Shown in pieces: positions 27,936 through 36,813 of a stretch of 64,000 nucleotides of DNA (positions are counted from its first letter, which is position 1; every line of letters starts with the position of its first letter). A program made the position numbers and the translations under genes. This DNA comes from an uncultured Bacteroidales bacterium (GTDB lineage: Bacteria; Bacteroidota; Bacteroidia; Bacteroidales; UBA932), in NCBI GenBank assembly GCA_934691625.1, contig CAKUTA010000004.1, positions 62,001 to 126,000 on the forward strand, written 5' to 3'. The notes beneath the pieces were generated by a model. It was given only the letters and a program-made list of their open reading frames with translations. It had not been told where the DNA came from and searched no databases.

Positions 27936-28991
27936 ATGAAGTTATCACAGTTTCAGTTTCCTATTTCCCTGAAGAATGACATTGCCCATGAGCCTACGGG
28001 TAAATGGAGAGATGAGAGCCGCATGATGGTCCTGCACAAGGACACAGGAGAAATAGAGCACAAGATTTTCAAGAACATCACCGACTATTTCAGCAAAGGT
28101 GACACGTTTGTCCTCAACGACACCAAGGTGTTTCCGGCAAGGCTTCTTGGGAAAAAGGAGAAGAACGATGCTGACATCGAGGTTTTCCTTCTCCGCGAGC
28201 TGAACAAGGAGCAGCGGCTCTGGGATGTCATTGTGGAGCCTGCAAGAAAAATAAGGATAGGCAACAAGCTGCAGTTCGGAGACGACAACAGCCTTGTCGC
28301 TGAGGTCATTGACAATACCACATCCAGAGGCCGCACCCTCCGTTTTCTCTACGACGGTCCATACGAAGAGTTCAAGCAGACACTCTTCAGCCTGGGAGAG
28401 CTGCCTGTGCCGAAATGGGTCAAGCCGAAGGCTACAGCCGAGGACAATGTCAATTTCCAGACAATCTTCGCCGCGCATGAAGGTGCCGTATCAGCCCCTG
28501 CCACAGGCCTGCACTTCAGCCGTGAGTTGTTCAACATGATGATTCTCAAAGACATCAACAAGACATTCATCACTGAGCACATGGGTATCGGATACTTCCG
28601 TAAAGTGGATGTGGAGGATCTTTCCAAGCACAAGATGGATTCCGAGCGCCTCATCATCACGCCTGAAGCCGCAGATATGATAAACAAGACAAAGCGTGAA
28701 GGGCATAAGGTTCTTGCCGTTGGTGTCACAGTGATGAGAGGGCTGGAGACATACGTCACCACGAATGACGAGGTCCAGGCATACGACGGATGGACGAACA
28801 AGTTCATCTTCCCTCCTTACCGGTTCGCCATTCCGAATGCCATCGTATCCAACTTTCATCTACCGGGTTCCACAATGCTCATGGCTGTGTCCGCATTCGG
28901 CGGATATGACCTCGTGAAGAAAGCTTATGAGACAGCCCTGCAGGAGAAATACAAGTTCGGTCCATACGGGGATGCACTGCTGATTATCTAG
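27936..28991 (+). CDS. queA: tRNA S-adenosylmethionine ribosyltransferase-isomerase
   Basis: A 351-residue enzyme that transfers and rearranges the ribosyl moiety of SAM onto 7-aminomethyl-deazaguanine in tRNA, forming epoxyqueuosine. The start at 27936 (MKLSQFQFP) is chosen; an upstream frame adds nine residues (MALFINRST) with no family support. Conserved QueA segments include VLNDTKVFPARLLG, AAHEGAVSAPATGLHF and NFHLPGSTMLM. No other queuosine gene is nearby. It is followed by a strong terminator, so it is probably monocistronic. Confidence 0.95.
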   Translation: MKLSQFQFPISLKNDIAHEPTGKWRDESRMMVLHKDTGEIEHKIFKNITDYFSKGDTFVLNDTKVFPARLLGKKEKNDADIEVFLLRELNKEQRLWDVIVEPARKIRIGNKLQFGDDNSLVAEVIDNTTSRGRTLRFLYDGPYEEFKQTLFSLGELPVPKWVKPKATAEDNVNFQTIFAAHEGAVSAPATGLHFSRELFNMMILKDINKTFITEHMGIGYFRKVDVEDLSKHKMDSERLIITPEAADMINKTKREGHKVLAVGVTVMRGLETYVTTNDEVQAYDGWTNKFIFPPYRFAIPNAIVSNFHLPGSTMLMAVSAFGGYDLVKKAYETALQEKYKFGPYGDALLII

Positions 28992-29030
28992 AATATATTA
29001 AAAATCTTCGCAAAAAGTTAAAAAAACATA

Positions 29031-29072
29031 AAAAAGTGGCTTTTTTAATGTATGGAAAGCCACTTTTTCTTT
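29031..29072 (+). terminator. Terminator after queA
   Basis: A 13-bp stem AAAAAGTGGCTTT with its complement at 29056-29068, followed by TCTTTTTC. A-rich and T-rich flanks allow it to work in both directions. Confidence 0.85.
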
Positions 29073-29116
29073 TTCATATAGCCGGCCGGAACTAACTTAG
29101 TCAGAAAAAATGGCTT

Positions 29117-30286
29117 ATGAAAAACTACGACAGCATCAGCGAACTGGCACCTTGGTGCGCATTGAACAGGATTTTCGGATTCTCTCCTAAATCGGGACTC
29201 GCGGCGATCAGGCATTTCGGCAATGCCGGAAATGTTTTCTCTGCAGACAGAAAGGAGCTTGCAGAATTTTTCGGTTATGGTTCCAGGGCCGCGGGGATGA
29301 TTTCGGACAAGGCTCTCCAGAACAGTTCAGAAGAGCTCGCAAGGCTGAATGACACAGGGGGCAGGTTCATCTGCATTGACGACAGCAGATATCCGAAACA
29401 GCTCAAGGAATGTGAAGACCCTCCTGTCGGCTTATATATTAAAGGTGACGCTCCGGAGCAGATGTTCAGCACAAGGCCTTCCCTGGCGATAGTAGGCACC
29501 AGGGACATCACCAGTTATGGAACAGAGTGGTGCACAAGGCTTGTAAAAGCTTTAGGACGGGCAAGGATCAAGCCGACAATTATCAGCGGGCTGGCCATAG
29601 GAACCGATGCAGCTGCACACTCGGCCGCCCTTGACTGCGGATTGCCGACCATCGCTGTGATGGCGACAGGAATAGATGCAGTATATCCGTTCAGGCACGG
29701 ATGGCTTGCAGACAAGATTTGCAGCAGCGGAGAAAGCGGGCTGGTGACAGACTATCCGCCAGGGACTGCACCGATGGCAATAAACTTTCTCAGGAGGAAC
29801 AGGATAATCGCAGGGCTCAGCAAGGCTGTGATTCTGATCGAGTCCAGGATAAAGGGCGGAGGTATGATGACATGCCGTCTAGCATATTCCTACAACCGGG
29901 ATGTCTATGCTCTGCCGGGGCGCATTGACGACAGATGTTCCGCAGGATGCAACGAGCTGCTGCGCACGAAGATAGCAGAGCCCATTACAGATATTGGCAT
30001 GTTCATTGACAGTCTCGGCCTCGGCTCTTCCGGGGATGATGCCCCGAAAGACATCCGCTCGTTCCTGATGCTGAAGTACAAGGATATGAAAGGTTCTGTA
30101 ACAGCCGAAGATATAGCAGAGATTGCCGGCACAATAAGCAGGCACAGGGATATAAGGGCCGAGGACATCTGCGCCATGACCGGCATGGAATACAGCAGGG
30201 TGGCAGCAGCATTAGGAATTATGGAGTGCGACGGGATTATTTCATCAGACCTGATGGGGGCATGCAGCATTAAGAAGCTGTTTTGA
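29117..30286 (+). CDS. dprA: DNA-processing protein DprA/Smf
   Basis: A 389-residue protein. Residues about 75-290 are the Rossmann-like DprA domain with VGTRDITSYG, ISGLAIGTDAAAH and AVMATGIDAVYP, and INFLRRNRIIAGLS. The N-terminal helical region (about 1-70) and C-terminal winged-helix-like tail (about 310-389) complete the family's layout. DprA loads RecA on incoming single-stranded DNA during natural transformation, and many bacteria keep it without known competence. It is followed by an inverted repeat whose left arm includes its last codons. Confidence 0.93.
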   Translation: MKNYDSISELAPWCALNRIFGFSPKSGLAAIRHFGNAGNVFSADRKELAEFFGYGSRAAGMISDKALQNSSEELARLNDTGGRFICIDDSRYPKQLKECEDPPVGLYIKGDAPEQMFSTRPSLAIVGTRDITSYGTEWCTRLVKALGRARIKPTIISGLAIGTDAAAHSAALDCGLPTIAVMATGIDAVYPFRHGWLADKICSSGESGLVTDYPPGTAPMAINFLRRNRIIAGLSKAVILIESRIKGGGMMTCRLAYSYNRDVYALPGRIDDRCSAGCNELLRTKIAEPITDIGMFIDSLGLGSSGDDAPKDIRSFLMLKYKDMKGSVTAEDIAEIAGTISRHRDIRAEDICAMTGMEYSRVAAALGIMECDGIISSDLMGACSIKKLF

Positions 30287-30333
30287 AGTTTTTTCCTCTC
30301 AAACCTTCAGATAATAATTTCAAAACAGCTTCT
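30273..30333 (+). repeat. Long-loop inverted repeat at the end of dprA
   Basis: Fifteen-base perfect arms AGAAGCTGTTTTGAA (30273-30287) and TTCAAAACAGCTTCT (30319-30333), separated by 31 bases. The left arm covers the last codons and stop of dprA. The right arm and preceding bases are repeated at 12381-12407. It may be a terminator or a relic of a repeat insertion; the long loop and T-run (30288-30294, inside the loop) make the terminator role uncertain. Confidence 0.55.
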
Positions 30334-30348
30334 AACCCGAAAATTATA

Positions 30349-30356
30349 TAAATTTG
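30349..30356 (+). promoter_or_regulatory. Possible -7 element for tatD
   Basis: TAAATTTG fits the Bacteroidetes -7 consensus TAnnTTTG, 21 bases before the chosen tatD start. There is no clear TTTG at -33, so this is tentative. Confidence 0.35.
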
Positions 30357-30377
30357 CAGCACATTGAACATGTTGAC

Positions 30378-31160
30378 ATGGCAGATATCTATATCGACAC
30401 ACATGCGCACTTCTACGATTCCGCATTCGACACGGACGTGGAAGATGCGGTAGAAAGGGCTAAGAACGCAGGAGTGAGGATAATACTGCAGCCGGACATC
30501 GACAGCAGCGAGCGTGACAGGATGCGCAGACTTGGAGAAAGGTTCCCGGAGGTGTTCAGGAACATGGCAGGGCTATATCCCGGGTCCGTCACAGAAGATT
30601 GGGAAGCGGAAATGGATAAGGTTAGGGAATTCGCTGAGAATCACAATGTCGTGGCTATCGGAGAGATAGGCCTTGACTACCATTATTCGGGAGAAAGTGC
30701 CGGGCTGCAGAAAGCAGCACTGAAGGCGCAATTCGAGATGGCGGCAAAGATGAACCTGCCCGTGAACGTCCACGAGAGGGATGCCACGGACGACTTTTTC
30801 AAGGTGATGGATGAATGCAGGCATCTGGGACTGCGCGGCAATCTCCATGCCTTCAGCGGCAGCTACGAGACATTCTGCAGGCTGCAGAAATATGGAGACT
30901 GGCTGGTAGGAATAGGAGGAGTGGTTACCTTCAGGAATGCAGGATTGGCTGAAAGCGTGAAGAAGATTCCGCTGGATCATATTCTGCTCGAGACTGACGC
31001 TCCATACCTTACGCCAGTCCCGTTCAGGGGGAAAAGAAACGAAAGCTCGTACATTCCTCTCATCGCGGAAAAGATCGCGGAACTTAAGAGCATCAGCATA
31101 GGCGAAGTGGCATCCGTCACCACTGCCAACGCCTGCAGATTATTCGGAATCAGCATCTAG
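30378..31160 (+). CDS. TatD family metal-dependent hydrolase
   Basis: A 260-residue TIM-barrel hydrolase from the ATG at 30378 (MADIYIDTHAHFYD). The reading frame opens 24 bases earlier at 30354, but that start overlaps the likely promoter and adds residues outside the family. The metal-binding residues are visible: HAH near the N-terminus, the Glu in GEIGLDYH, the histidine of NVHERDA, HAFSG and the Asp in LLETDAPYL. TatD proteins are DNases or tRNA/DNA-processing enzymes in repair and quality control. ansA follows after 10 bases, so they are likely cotranscribed. Confidence 0.92.
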   Translation: MADIYIDTHAHFYDSAFDTDVEDAVERAKNAGVRIILQPDIDSSERDRMRRLGERFPEVFRNMAGLYPGSVTEDWEAEMDKVREFAENHNVVAIGEIGLDYHYSGESAGLQKAALKAQFEMAAKMNLPVNVHERDATDDFFKVMDECRHLGLRGNLHAFSGSYETFCRLQKYGDWLVGIGGVVTFRNAGLAESVKKIPLDHILLETDAPYLTPVPFRGKRNESSYIPLIAEKIAELKSISIGEVASVTTANACRLFGISI

Positions 31161-31170
31161 AAGTACATTT

Positions 31171-32223
31171 ATGAAAAACATTGAACCCATCAGGAAATCA
31201 GCATTGCTGCTGATATACACAGGCGGCACCATCGGAATGAAGCAGGATGCCGGGGATATGACACTCAAGCCTTTCGACTTCAGCCAGATACTTGAGGAGG
31301 TCCCTGAGATCGGAAAATTCGCCGTGAAGATTGACAGCTTTTCCTTCGAGCCGCCGATTGACTCCTCGGATGTAGAGCCTTCGCTATGGCAGAAGCTTGC
31401 ATGCCTGATAAAGGACAGGTACGACGACTACGACGGATTCATCATCCTGCACGGCACCGACACCATGGCTTATTCGGCATCGGCATTGAGCTTCATGCTG
31501 GACGGTCTGACGAAGCCAGTCATCTTCACGGGAAGCCAGCTTCCTATAGGCGTCCCGCGTACTGACGGCAGGGAGAATCTGATCTCTGCTGTGGAAATAG
31601 CTTCCGCGAAAGATGCTGACGGCAACCCTGCCGTGCCGGAGGTCTGCGTATGTTTCGCATCCCTGCTCATGCGGGGGAACAGGGCCACCAAGGTGAATTC
31701 TGAAGGCTTCAGGGCTTTCCAGTCCCCGAATTTTCCGCCGCTTGCCGAGGCAGGCATCAGCATCAGGTACAACAATGAATATATCCGCAAGCCCAACGAC
31801 TGGTACCAGAGCCTGTCGATAAACACGGACCTTGACACCCGTGTGTCAATCCTGAAGATTCATCCTGGGATCACCCCGCAGGTAGTCAGAAACATTCTCT
31901 GCGGCGAGGAGACAAGGGCTGTCATAATGGAGACCTACGGCTCCGGAAACGCTCCGTCAAGCAAATGGTTCCTGGACATTCTGGAGGAGGCCAAGGCCAT
32001 GGACAAGATCATAGTCAATGTGACACAATGCCTTGCTGGAACAGTGAACATGGATCTCTATGCCACGGGAAAGCATCTGGAGGAAAGCGGTGTGATAGAC
32101 GGAAGCGACCTGACCACGGAAAGCGCTCTGGCGAAGCTGTTCTACCTCATGGGGAAAAGTACGGACAATGCCTGGGTAAGGGCAATGATGGGACGCAACC
32201 TGAAAGGAGAAATATCCAAATAA
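31171..32223 (+). CDS. ansA: Type I (cytoplasmic) L-asparaginase
   Basis: A 350-residue enzyme hydrolysing asparagine to aspartate and ammonia. The first catalytic threonine is in YTGGTIGM near residue 19; the second is in HGTDTMAYS near 95-103. There is no signal peptide, so it is the cytoplasmic type I form rather than a periplasmic type II enzyme. It follows tatD by 10 bases. An asparaginyl-tRNA synthetase lies a few genes downstream, but no regulatory link is visible. Confidence 0.93.
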   Translation: MKNIEPIRKSALLLIYTGGTIGMKQDAGDMTLKPFDFSQILEEVPEIGKFAVKIDSFSFEPPIDSSDVEPSLWQKLACLIKDRYDDYDGFIILHGTDTMAYSASALSFMLDGLTKPVIFTGSQLPIGVPRTDGRENLISAVEIASAKDADGNPAVPEVCVCFASLLMRGNRATKVNSEGFRAFQSPNFPPLAEAGISIRYNNEYIRKPNDWYQSLSINTDLDTRVSILKIHPGITPQVVRNILCGEETRAVIMETYGSGNAPSSKWFLDILEEAKAMDKIIVNVTQCLAGTVNMDLYATGKHLEESGVIDGSDLTTESALAKLFYLMGKSTDNAWVRAMMGRNLKGEISK

Positions 32224-32225
32224 AT

Positions 32226-32256
32226 ATTGCCAAATGAAAATTATTTGCTAAATTGC
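32226..32256 (+). promoter_or_regulatory. Possible promoter of the exbB operon
   Basis: ATTG (32226-32229), 19 bases, then TAAATTGC (32249-32256). Spacing fits the Bacteroidetes promoter; both boxes deviate by one or two bases. It lies about 90 bases before exbB. Confidence 0.4.
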
Positions 32257-32265
32257 AACGGTTTT

Positions 32266-32290
32266 CGGGTAGGTGCATTGTACCCGGAGG
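32266..32290 (+). other. Hairpin in the exbB leader
   Basis: Imperfect stem of TTCGGGTA with TACCCGGA around a 9-base loop. It lies in the untranslated leader of the exbB operon. No riboswitch class is recognised. Confidence 0.35.
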
Positions 32291-32346
32291 GCACTTTGAA
32301 ATTTATAAACATTAATATTTAATTACTCAAACACACAAAAACAATT

Positions 32347-33147
32347 ATGAAAAAGTTTTTCATGTTTTTGGCAGTAGCCGGCATTATGGCCGCATCTGCA
32401 AACTATGCAGCCGCTCAGGATCAGGCAGCAGAAGCTGCTAGCGAACCTGCTACAGAGGCAGCAGCTCCAGCTAATGACCTGGCAGCTCTTACCGCAGCAG
32501 CTCCTGAAGTTCCTCTTCATCAGCAGCTCAAGACCAAGTTCATCGAGGGTGGCCCTCTCTGGATGGCGCCTATCGCTCTCGTACTCGTTCTCGGTCTTGC
32601 TCTTTCTATCGAGAGAATCCTTTATCTCACATTCGCCAAGACTAACACCAAGAAGCTTGTGGCTAATGTAGAGAAAGCTCTTGCTGAAGGTGGCGTAGAG
32701 GCAGCTAAGGACGTTTGCCGTAACACCAGAGGTCCTGTAGCAAGCATCTTCTATCAGGGTCTTCTCCGTTATGAGGAGGGCGTTGACGTAGTAGAGAAAA
32801 CTATCGTTTCCTACGGTTCTGTACAAATGAGCCTCATGGAGAACGGTATGACATGGATCTCCCTGTTCATCGCTCTTGCTCCATCTCTCGGATTCTTGGG
32901 AACAGTCGTTGGTATGATCGCAGCATTCGATGCTATCCAGGCTGCAGGTGATATTTCACCTAACGTCGTTGCAGGAGGTATGAAGGTCGCCCTCATCACC
33001 ACAGTGTTCGGTCTTATCGTAGCTATGATTCTTCAGGTGTTCTTCAACTACATCCTCACCAAGATTGAAGCTCTTACAACCGATATGGAGGATTCCTCAA
33101 TTTCCTTCGTTGACGTTCTTACAAAATACGCAGCTAAGACTAAATAA
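32347..33147 (+). CDS. exbB: MotA/TolQ/ExbB proton-channel protein
   Basis: A 266-residue inner-membrane protein. It opens with a signal-like segment (MKKFFMFLAVAGIMAASANYAAAQ) and an Ala/Glu-rich linker to about residue 55, followed by three membrane spans near 72-95, 165-190 and 210-235. The family signature is the segment SLGFLGTVVGMIAAF. With ExbD and TonB it uses the proton gradient to energise outer-membrane transporters such as SusC. The next genes are a small membrane protein and two exbD genes with gaps of 8-17 bases, so it heads one operon. Confidence 0.92.
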   Translation: MKKFFMFLAVAGIMAASANYAAAQDQAAEAASEPATEAAAPANDLAALTAAAPEVPLHQQLKTKFIEGGPLWMAPIALVLVLGLALSIERILYLTFAKTNTKKLVANVEKALAEGGVEAAKDVCRNTRGPVASIFYQGLLRYEEGVDVVEKTIVSYGSVQMSLMENGMTWISLFIALAPSLGFLGTVVGMIAAFDAIQAAGDISPNVVAGGMKVALITTVFGLIVAMILQVFFNYILTKIEALTTDMEDSSISFVDVLTKYAAKTK

Positions 33148-33158
33148 GGATATTCATA

Positions 33159-33605
33159 ATGAAAGATCTTAATAAAATATTCAAATGGCTGATGTGGCTG
33201 CTCTTCGCTGTCAGTGTCGGCATCCTCGTATGGGGCGTGGTAAAGGGCTATCCTACCAGCGCAGCCGAGGGTGACAACGGTACAGTGAATGCGCTGATCT
33301 ACTGGTGCTATGCGATGATCGGTATTGCAGTGTTCTGCGCTGTAGTATTCGGTATTGCAGTGTCTGTAGCTAACAATCCGAAGAGTCTTGTCAAGATTCT
33401 CATCGGTCTTGTTGCTGCGGCTGCTGTCTGCGGGATCGCATACGTACTCGCACCGGCCAGCCCTGCTATCGGCATGCTCGAGCAGCCGACTGTCGGGACA
33501 CTTAAGTTCACAGATACTGTTCTTTACATCGTAGCTTTCGCCGGAATCCTGTCTATCATAGCTATCGTTTTCGGCGAGATCTGGGGTGCAGTACGTAATA
33601 AATAA
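33159..33605 (+). CDS. Small polytopic membrane protein between exbB and exbD
   Basis: A 148-residue protein with four predicted membrane spans near 8-30, 45-70, 80-100 and 120-140. I do not recognise a named family. It starts 11 bases after exbB and ends 8 bases before the first exbD, so it is clearly part of the operon. A membrane protein in this place is something I recall in other Bacteroidales TonB-energising clusters. A structural or assembly role in the ExbB/ExbD complex is inferred. Confidence 0.8.
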   Translation: MKDLNKIFKWLMWLLFAVSVGILVWGVVKGYPTSAAEGDNGTVNALIYWCYAMIGIAVFCAVVFGIAVSVANNPKSLVKILIGLVAAAAVCGIAYVLAPASPAIGMLEQPTVGTLKFTDTVLYIVAFAGILSIIAIVFGEIWGAVRNK

Positions 33606-33613
33606 TTTGAGAT

Positions 33614-34186
33614 ATGGCTAAAAAGACTCCGGCTCTTAACACAAGCTCAACGGCGGACATCGCGTTCCTGCTCCTGTGCTACTTCCTCATGACAACAACC
33701 ATGGGTTCGCAGACAGGTCTCCAGCGCCGTCTTCCGCCTATGCCAGATCCTAACCAGAAAGTTGAAGACCAGAAGGTCAACAAGAGAAATCTTATTACCG
33801 TAAAGATCAACTCTCAGGATAAGCTCTTGGCAGGTACAGAAATGATGGACGTCAGCCAGCTCAAAGACAAGATCAAGATTTTCCTTACCAACCCGGCTAA
33901 CGACCCGACACTTCCGGAAAGAATACCTACCGATATCGAAGGATATGGCAGCTATCCTGTTTCGAAGGGCGTTATCTCTCTTCAGAACGACCGTGGTACC
34001 AGCTATCAGGCATATATCGCAGTTCAGAACGAGCTTGTAAAAGCAGTCAACGAACTCCGCGATGAATTCGCCAAGGCGAACTACGGAAAGCCTTTCCTGA
34101 ATCTTTCAGAGGATAAGCAGGATATCGTGAAGAAGTGCATCCCTCAGAACATATCCGAGGCTGAGCCTAAGAATGTTGGTAAATAA
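33614..34186 (+). CDS. exbD: ExbD/TolR family protein 1
   Basis: A 190-residue protein with one N-terminal membrane span (STADIAFLLLCYFLMTTTMG) that carries the conserved aspartate of ExbD (Asp in TADIAF) used in proton conduction. The remainder is periplasmic, longer than E. coli ExbD (141). It is the first of two adjacent exbD genes, 17 bases apart, suggesting a heteromeric complex. Confidence 0.9.
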   Translation: MAKKTPALNTSSTADIAFLLLCYFLMTTTMGSQTGLQRRLPPMPDPNQKVEDQKVNKRNLITVKINSQDKLLAGTEMMDVSQLKDKIKIFLTNPANDPTLPERIPTDIEGYGSYPVSKGVISLQNDRGTSYQAYIAVQNELVKAVNELRDEFAKANYGKPFLNLSEDKQDIVKKCIPQNISEAEPKNVGK

Positions 34187-34203
34187 TTTGGAGGAATAGG
34201 AAT

Positions 34204-34668
34204 ATGTCAAAATTTCGTAAAGAAGATAAAAAAGAAACCCCAGGCATAGCCTCCGGTTCACTTTCCGATATTGTGTTCATGCTCTTGTTCTTCTTCATGG
34301 TGACAACTCAGATGAGAAGCACCGAGGATAAGGTCATGGTTAAACTCCCTGAAGCTTCCGAGGTTGTCAAACTGGAAAGAAAAGATCTTGCATCATACAT
34401 CAATGTAGGTCCTCCTACAAGAAACCTGCAGGCAAAGTATGGTACTGACGCACGTATCCAGCTCAACGACTCATTCAAGACAGTGACAGACATCCGCGAC
34501 TTCATCGCTGCAGAGCGTGACGCGATGTCCGAGGCTGACCGCCAGTTTATGAACACAGTTCTTAAAGTGGACGAGAATGTGAGAATGGGTATCGTAACAG
34601 ACATCAAACAGGAACTTAGACGCTGCTCGGCCCTGAAAATCATGTATCAGGCACGCAAAGCAGAATAA
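34204..34668 (+). CDS. exbD: ExbD/TolR family protein 2
   Basis: A 154-residue ExbD paralogue with a membrane span at about 20-40 (SLSDIVFMLLFFFMVTT) including the conserved Asp. The periplasmic part differs strongly from that of ExbD1, so the two are not simple duplicates. It is last in the exb operon, which ends at a strong terminator 20 bases later. The two ExbD proteins probably act together in the same ExbB channel. Confidence 0.9.
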   Translation: MSKFRKEDKKETPGIASGSLSDIVFMLLFFFMVTTQMRSTEDKVMVKLPEASEVVKLERKDLASYINVGPPTRNLQAKYGTDARIQLNDSFKTVTDIRDFIAAERDAMSEADRQFMNTVLKVDENVRMGIVTDIKQELRRCSALKIMYQARKAE

Positions 34669-34689
34669 AAGTTATCTGAAGCTGATATG

Positions 34690-34726
34690 CAATCCCGGAG
34701 ATTAGTTCTCCGGGATTGTTTTTTTG
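34690..34726 (+). terminator. Terminator of the exb operon
   Basis: A 12-bp perfect stem CAATCCCGGAGA with its complement at 34707-34718, 5-base loop, then a run of seven T. The T-run provides the -33 TTTG of the asnS promoter. Confidence 0.92.
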
Positions 34727-34754
34727 TATAAAAAAGCAGATTTGACTATCTTTG
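34723..34754 (+). promoter_or_regulatory. Promoter of asnS
   Basis: TTTG at 34723-34726, 20-base spacer, TATCTTTG at 34747-34754. This is an exact match to the Bacteroidetes -33/-7 pattern. The -33 box lies in the T-tract of the preceding terminator. The start codon is 23 bases beyond the -7 box. Confidence 0.8.
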
Positions 34755-34777
34755 CTGAAATAACGGAATTCACAGCA

Positions 34778-36169
34778 ATGGAAACAGTTGTAAGGACGAA
34801 AATCAAGGACCTGCTGAAAATGCAGCCGGGCCAGGAGGTACTTGCCAAAGGTTGGGTAAGGACCAAGAGAGGAAACAAACAGGTAAAATTCATAGCACTT
34901 AATGACGGCTCCACGATCAACAATATCCAGATTGTGGCTGAAGCGGAACACTTCAGTGAGGACCTCCTGAAGAAGATTACCACAGGAGCAAGCCTCGCGG
35001 TAAAAGGACAACTCGTGGAATCCCTAGGAAGCGGTCAGCATGTCGAGATAAAGGCGGAAAGCATAGAAGTCTATGGAGAGTGCGATCCTATGAGATATCC
35101 TCTCCAGAAGAAGGACACTTCCCTCGAATACCTTAGGACAGTAGCGCACATGAGGCTCAGGACCAACACATTCGGAGCAATCCTGAGAGTAAGGAACGCC
35201 ATGGCATTCGCCATCCACTCATTCTTCCAGAGCAAAGGCTTCGTTTACCTCAATACTCCTCTTATAACCGAGTCTGATGCTGAAGGCGCAGGAGACATGT
35301 TCCAGGTGACAACGCTCGACCTGACAAAGGTTCCTATGCATAACGGCAAAGTGGATTTCAGCAAGGATTTCTTCGGAAAGAAGACAAGCTTGACCGTAAG
35401 CGGACAGCTGGAAGGCGAGCTCGGAGCTACAGCCGTAGGCGAGATCTACACTTTCGGACCGACATTCAGGGCTGAGAATTCCAATACCCCTCGTCACCTC
35501 GCTGAGTTCTGGATGATAGAACCGGAGATGGCGTTCTATGATATGTATCAGACAATGGATCTGGAGGAGGAGTTCGTAAAGTACCTTGTGCAGTACGCCC
35601 TCGACAACTGCATGGATGATATCCAGTTCCTGAATGACAAATACGACGACGGACTTATCGAAAGGCTCAGGAGCGTCATCGGAACAGAATTCGTGAGACT
35701 GACATATACGGAAGGCATCAAGATTCTGGAGGAGTCAGGCCAGCAGTTCGAATATCCTGTCAAATGGGGTGTCGATCTCCAGAGCGAGCATGAAAGATAC
35801 CTCGTTGAGAAGCACTTCAAGAAGCCTGTAATCCTGACAGACTATCCTAAGGAGATCAAGGCATTCTACATGAAGCAGAACGAAGACGGCAAGACTGTCC
35901 GCGGAACAGATGTGCTGTTCCCTAAAATCGGTGAAATTATAGGCGGCTCCGAGCGTGAAGCATCTCTTGAGAAACTTGAGAACCGCATAAATGAGCTCGG
36001 AATGAGCAGAAAGAACCTTGAGTGGTACATTGACACCAGAAGATTCGGAACAGTCCCTCACAGCGGTTTCGGGCTTGGATTCGAGAGGCTTCTCCTGTTC
36101 GTGACAGGCATGAGCAACATCAGGGATGTGATTCCATTCCCGAGAACACCTAGGAATGCTGATTTTTAA
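34778..36169 (+). CDS. asnS: Asparaginyl-tRNA synthetase
   Basis: A 463-residue class IIb synthetase. The start at METVVRTK (34778) is chosen because the longer frame from 34724 covers the promoter. An N-terminal OB-fold anticodon-binding domain (about 15-105) is followed by the catalytic core with motif 2 ([20 protein letters not shown]) and motif 3 ([13 protein letters not shown]). Length fits AsnRS. It charges tRNA-Asn in the cytoplasm and is followed by udk 11 bases later. Confidence 0.95.
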   Translation: METVVRTKIKDLLKMQPGQEVLAKGWVRTKRGNKQVKFIALNDGSTINNIQIVAEAEHFSEDLLKKITTGASLAVKGQLVESLGSGQHVEIKAESIEVYGECDPMRYPLQKKDTSLEYLRTVAHMRLRTNTFGAILRVRNAMAFAIHSFFQSKGFVYLNTPLITESDAEGAGDMFQVTTLDLTKVPMHNGKVDFSKDFFGKKTSLTVSGQLEGELGATAVGEIYTFGPTFRAENSNTPRHLAEFWMIEPEMAFYDMYQTMDLEEEFVKYLVQYALDNCMDDIQFLNDKYDDGLIERLRSVIGTEFVRLTYTEGIKILEESGQQFEYPVKWGVDLQSEHERYLVEKHFKKPVILTDYPKEIKAFYMKQNEDGKTVRGTDVLFPKIGEIIGGSEREASLEKLENRINELGMSRKNLEWYIDTRRFGTVPHSGFGLGFERLLLFVTGMSNIRDVIPFPRTPRNADF

Positions 36170-36180
36170 CATAGAGGACC

Positions 36181-36813
36181 ATGCTGGTAATCGGAATAGC
36201 TGGAGGTTCGGGCTCCGGAAAGACAACGGTTGTAAATGCGATAACACATCAGCTTAAGGAACGTGTGGTGGTGATTCCGCAGGATTCATACTACAAGGAC
36301 TCCAGCTATCTTCCTCTGGAAGAGCGACAGAAGATCAACTTTGACCATCCTGACGCGATAGACTTCAAGCTCCTATGCAAGCAGCTGAAGGAGCTGAAAG
36401 AGGGAAAGAGCATTGAGCAGCCAGTGTATTCCTATCTTACATGCTCCAGGTCCAAGACAGAGACCATAACCGTGGAACCTGCCGATGTCATAATAATAGA
36501 AGGCATCCTGGTCTTCACATGCAAGGAGCTGAGGGATCAGATGGATATCAAGATATTCGTTGACGCAGATGATGATGACAGGCTGATGCGCGTCATGGCA
36601 AGGGATATCATCGAGAGGGGCAAGACTGTAGAAACCGTCATTGAGAGATATACCAGGACTGTCAAGCCGATGTACCTCCAGTTCATCGAGCCGAGCAAGC
36701 GGTATGCTGATCTCATCATACCGCAGGGAGGCCACAACAAGGTGGCAATTGACATCATTTCAGCCACAATAGAGAAATCCCTTCAGAAGAAAAATGCTTA
36801 CACGGGACGATAA
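36181..36813 (+). CDS. udk: Uridine/cytidine kinase
   Basis: A 210-residue P-loop kinase with GIAGGSGSGKTT at the N-terminus and the conserved segments PQDSYYKD and NFDHPDAIDF. It phosphorylates uridine and cytidine for pyrimidine salvage. Its 3' end overlaps the next gene by 20 bases, so translation is probably coupled. It lies 11 bases after asnS. Confidence 0.94.
   Translation: MLVIGIAGGSGSGKTTVVNAITHQLKERVVVIPQDSYYKDSSYLPLEERQKINFDHPDAIDFKLLCKQLKELKEGKSIEQPVYSYLTCSRSKTETITVEPADVIIIEGILVFTCKELRDQMDIKIFVDADDDDRLMRVMARDIIERGKTVETVIERYTRTVKPMYLQFIEPSKRYADLIIPQGGHNKVAIDIISATIEKSLQKKNAYTGR

Noticed and set aside
32266..32290. Riboswitch before exbB
   Set aside because: The hairpin is short and no known class fits; kept only as an unassigned hairpin.
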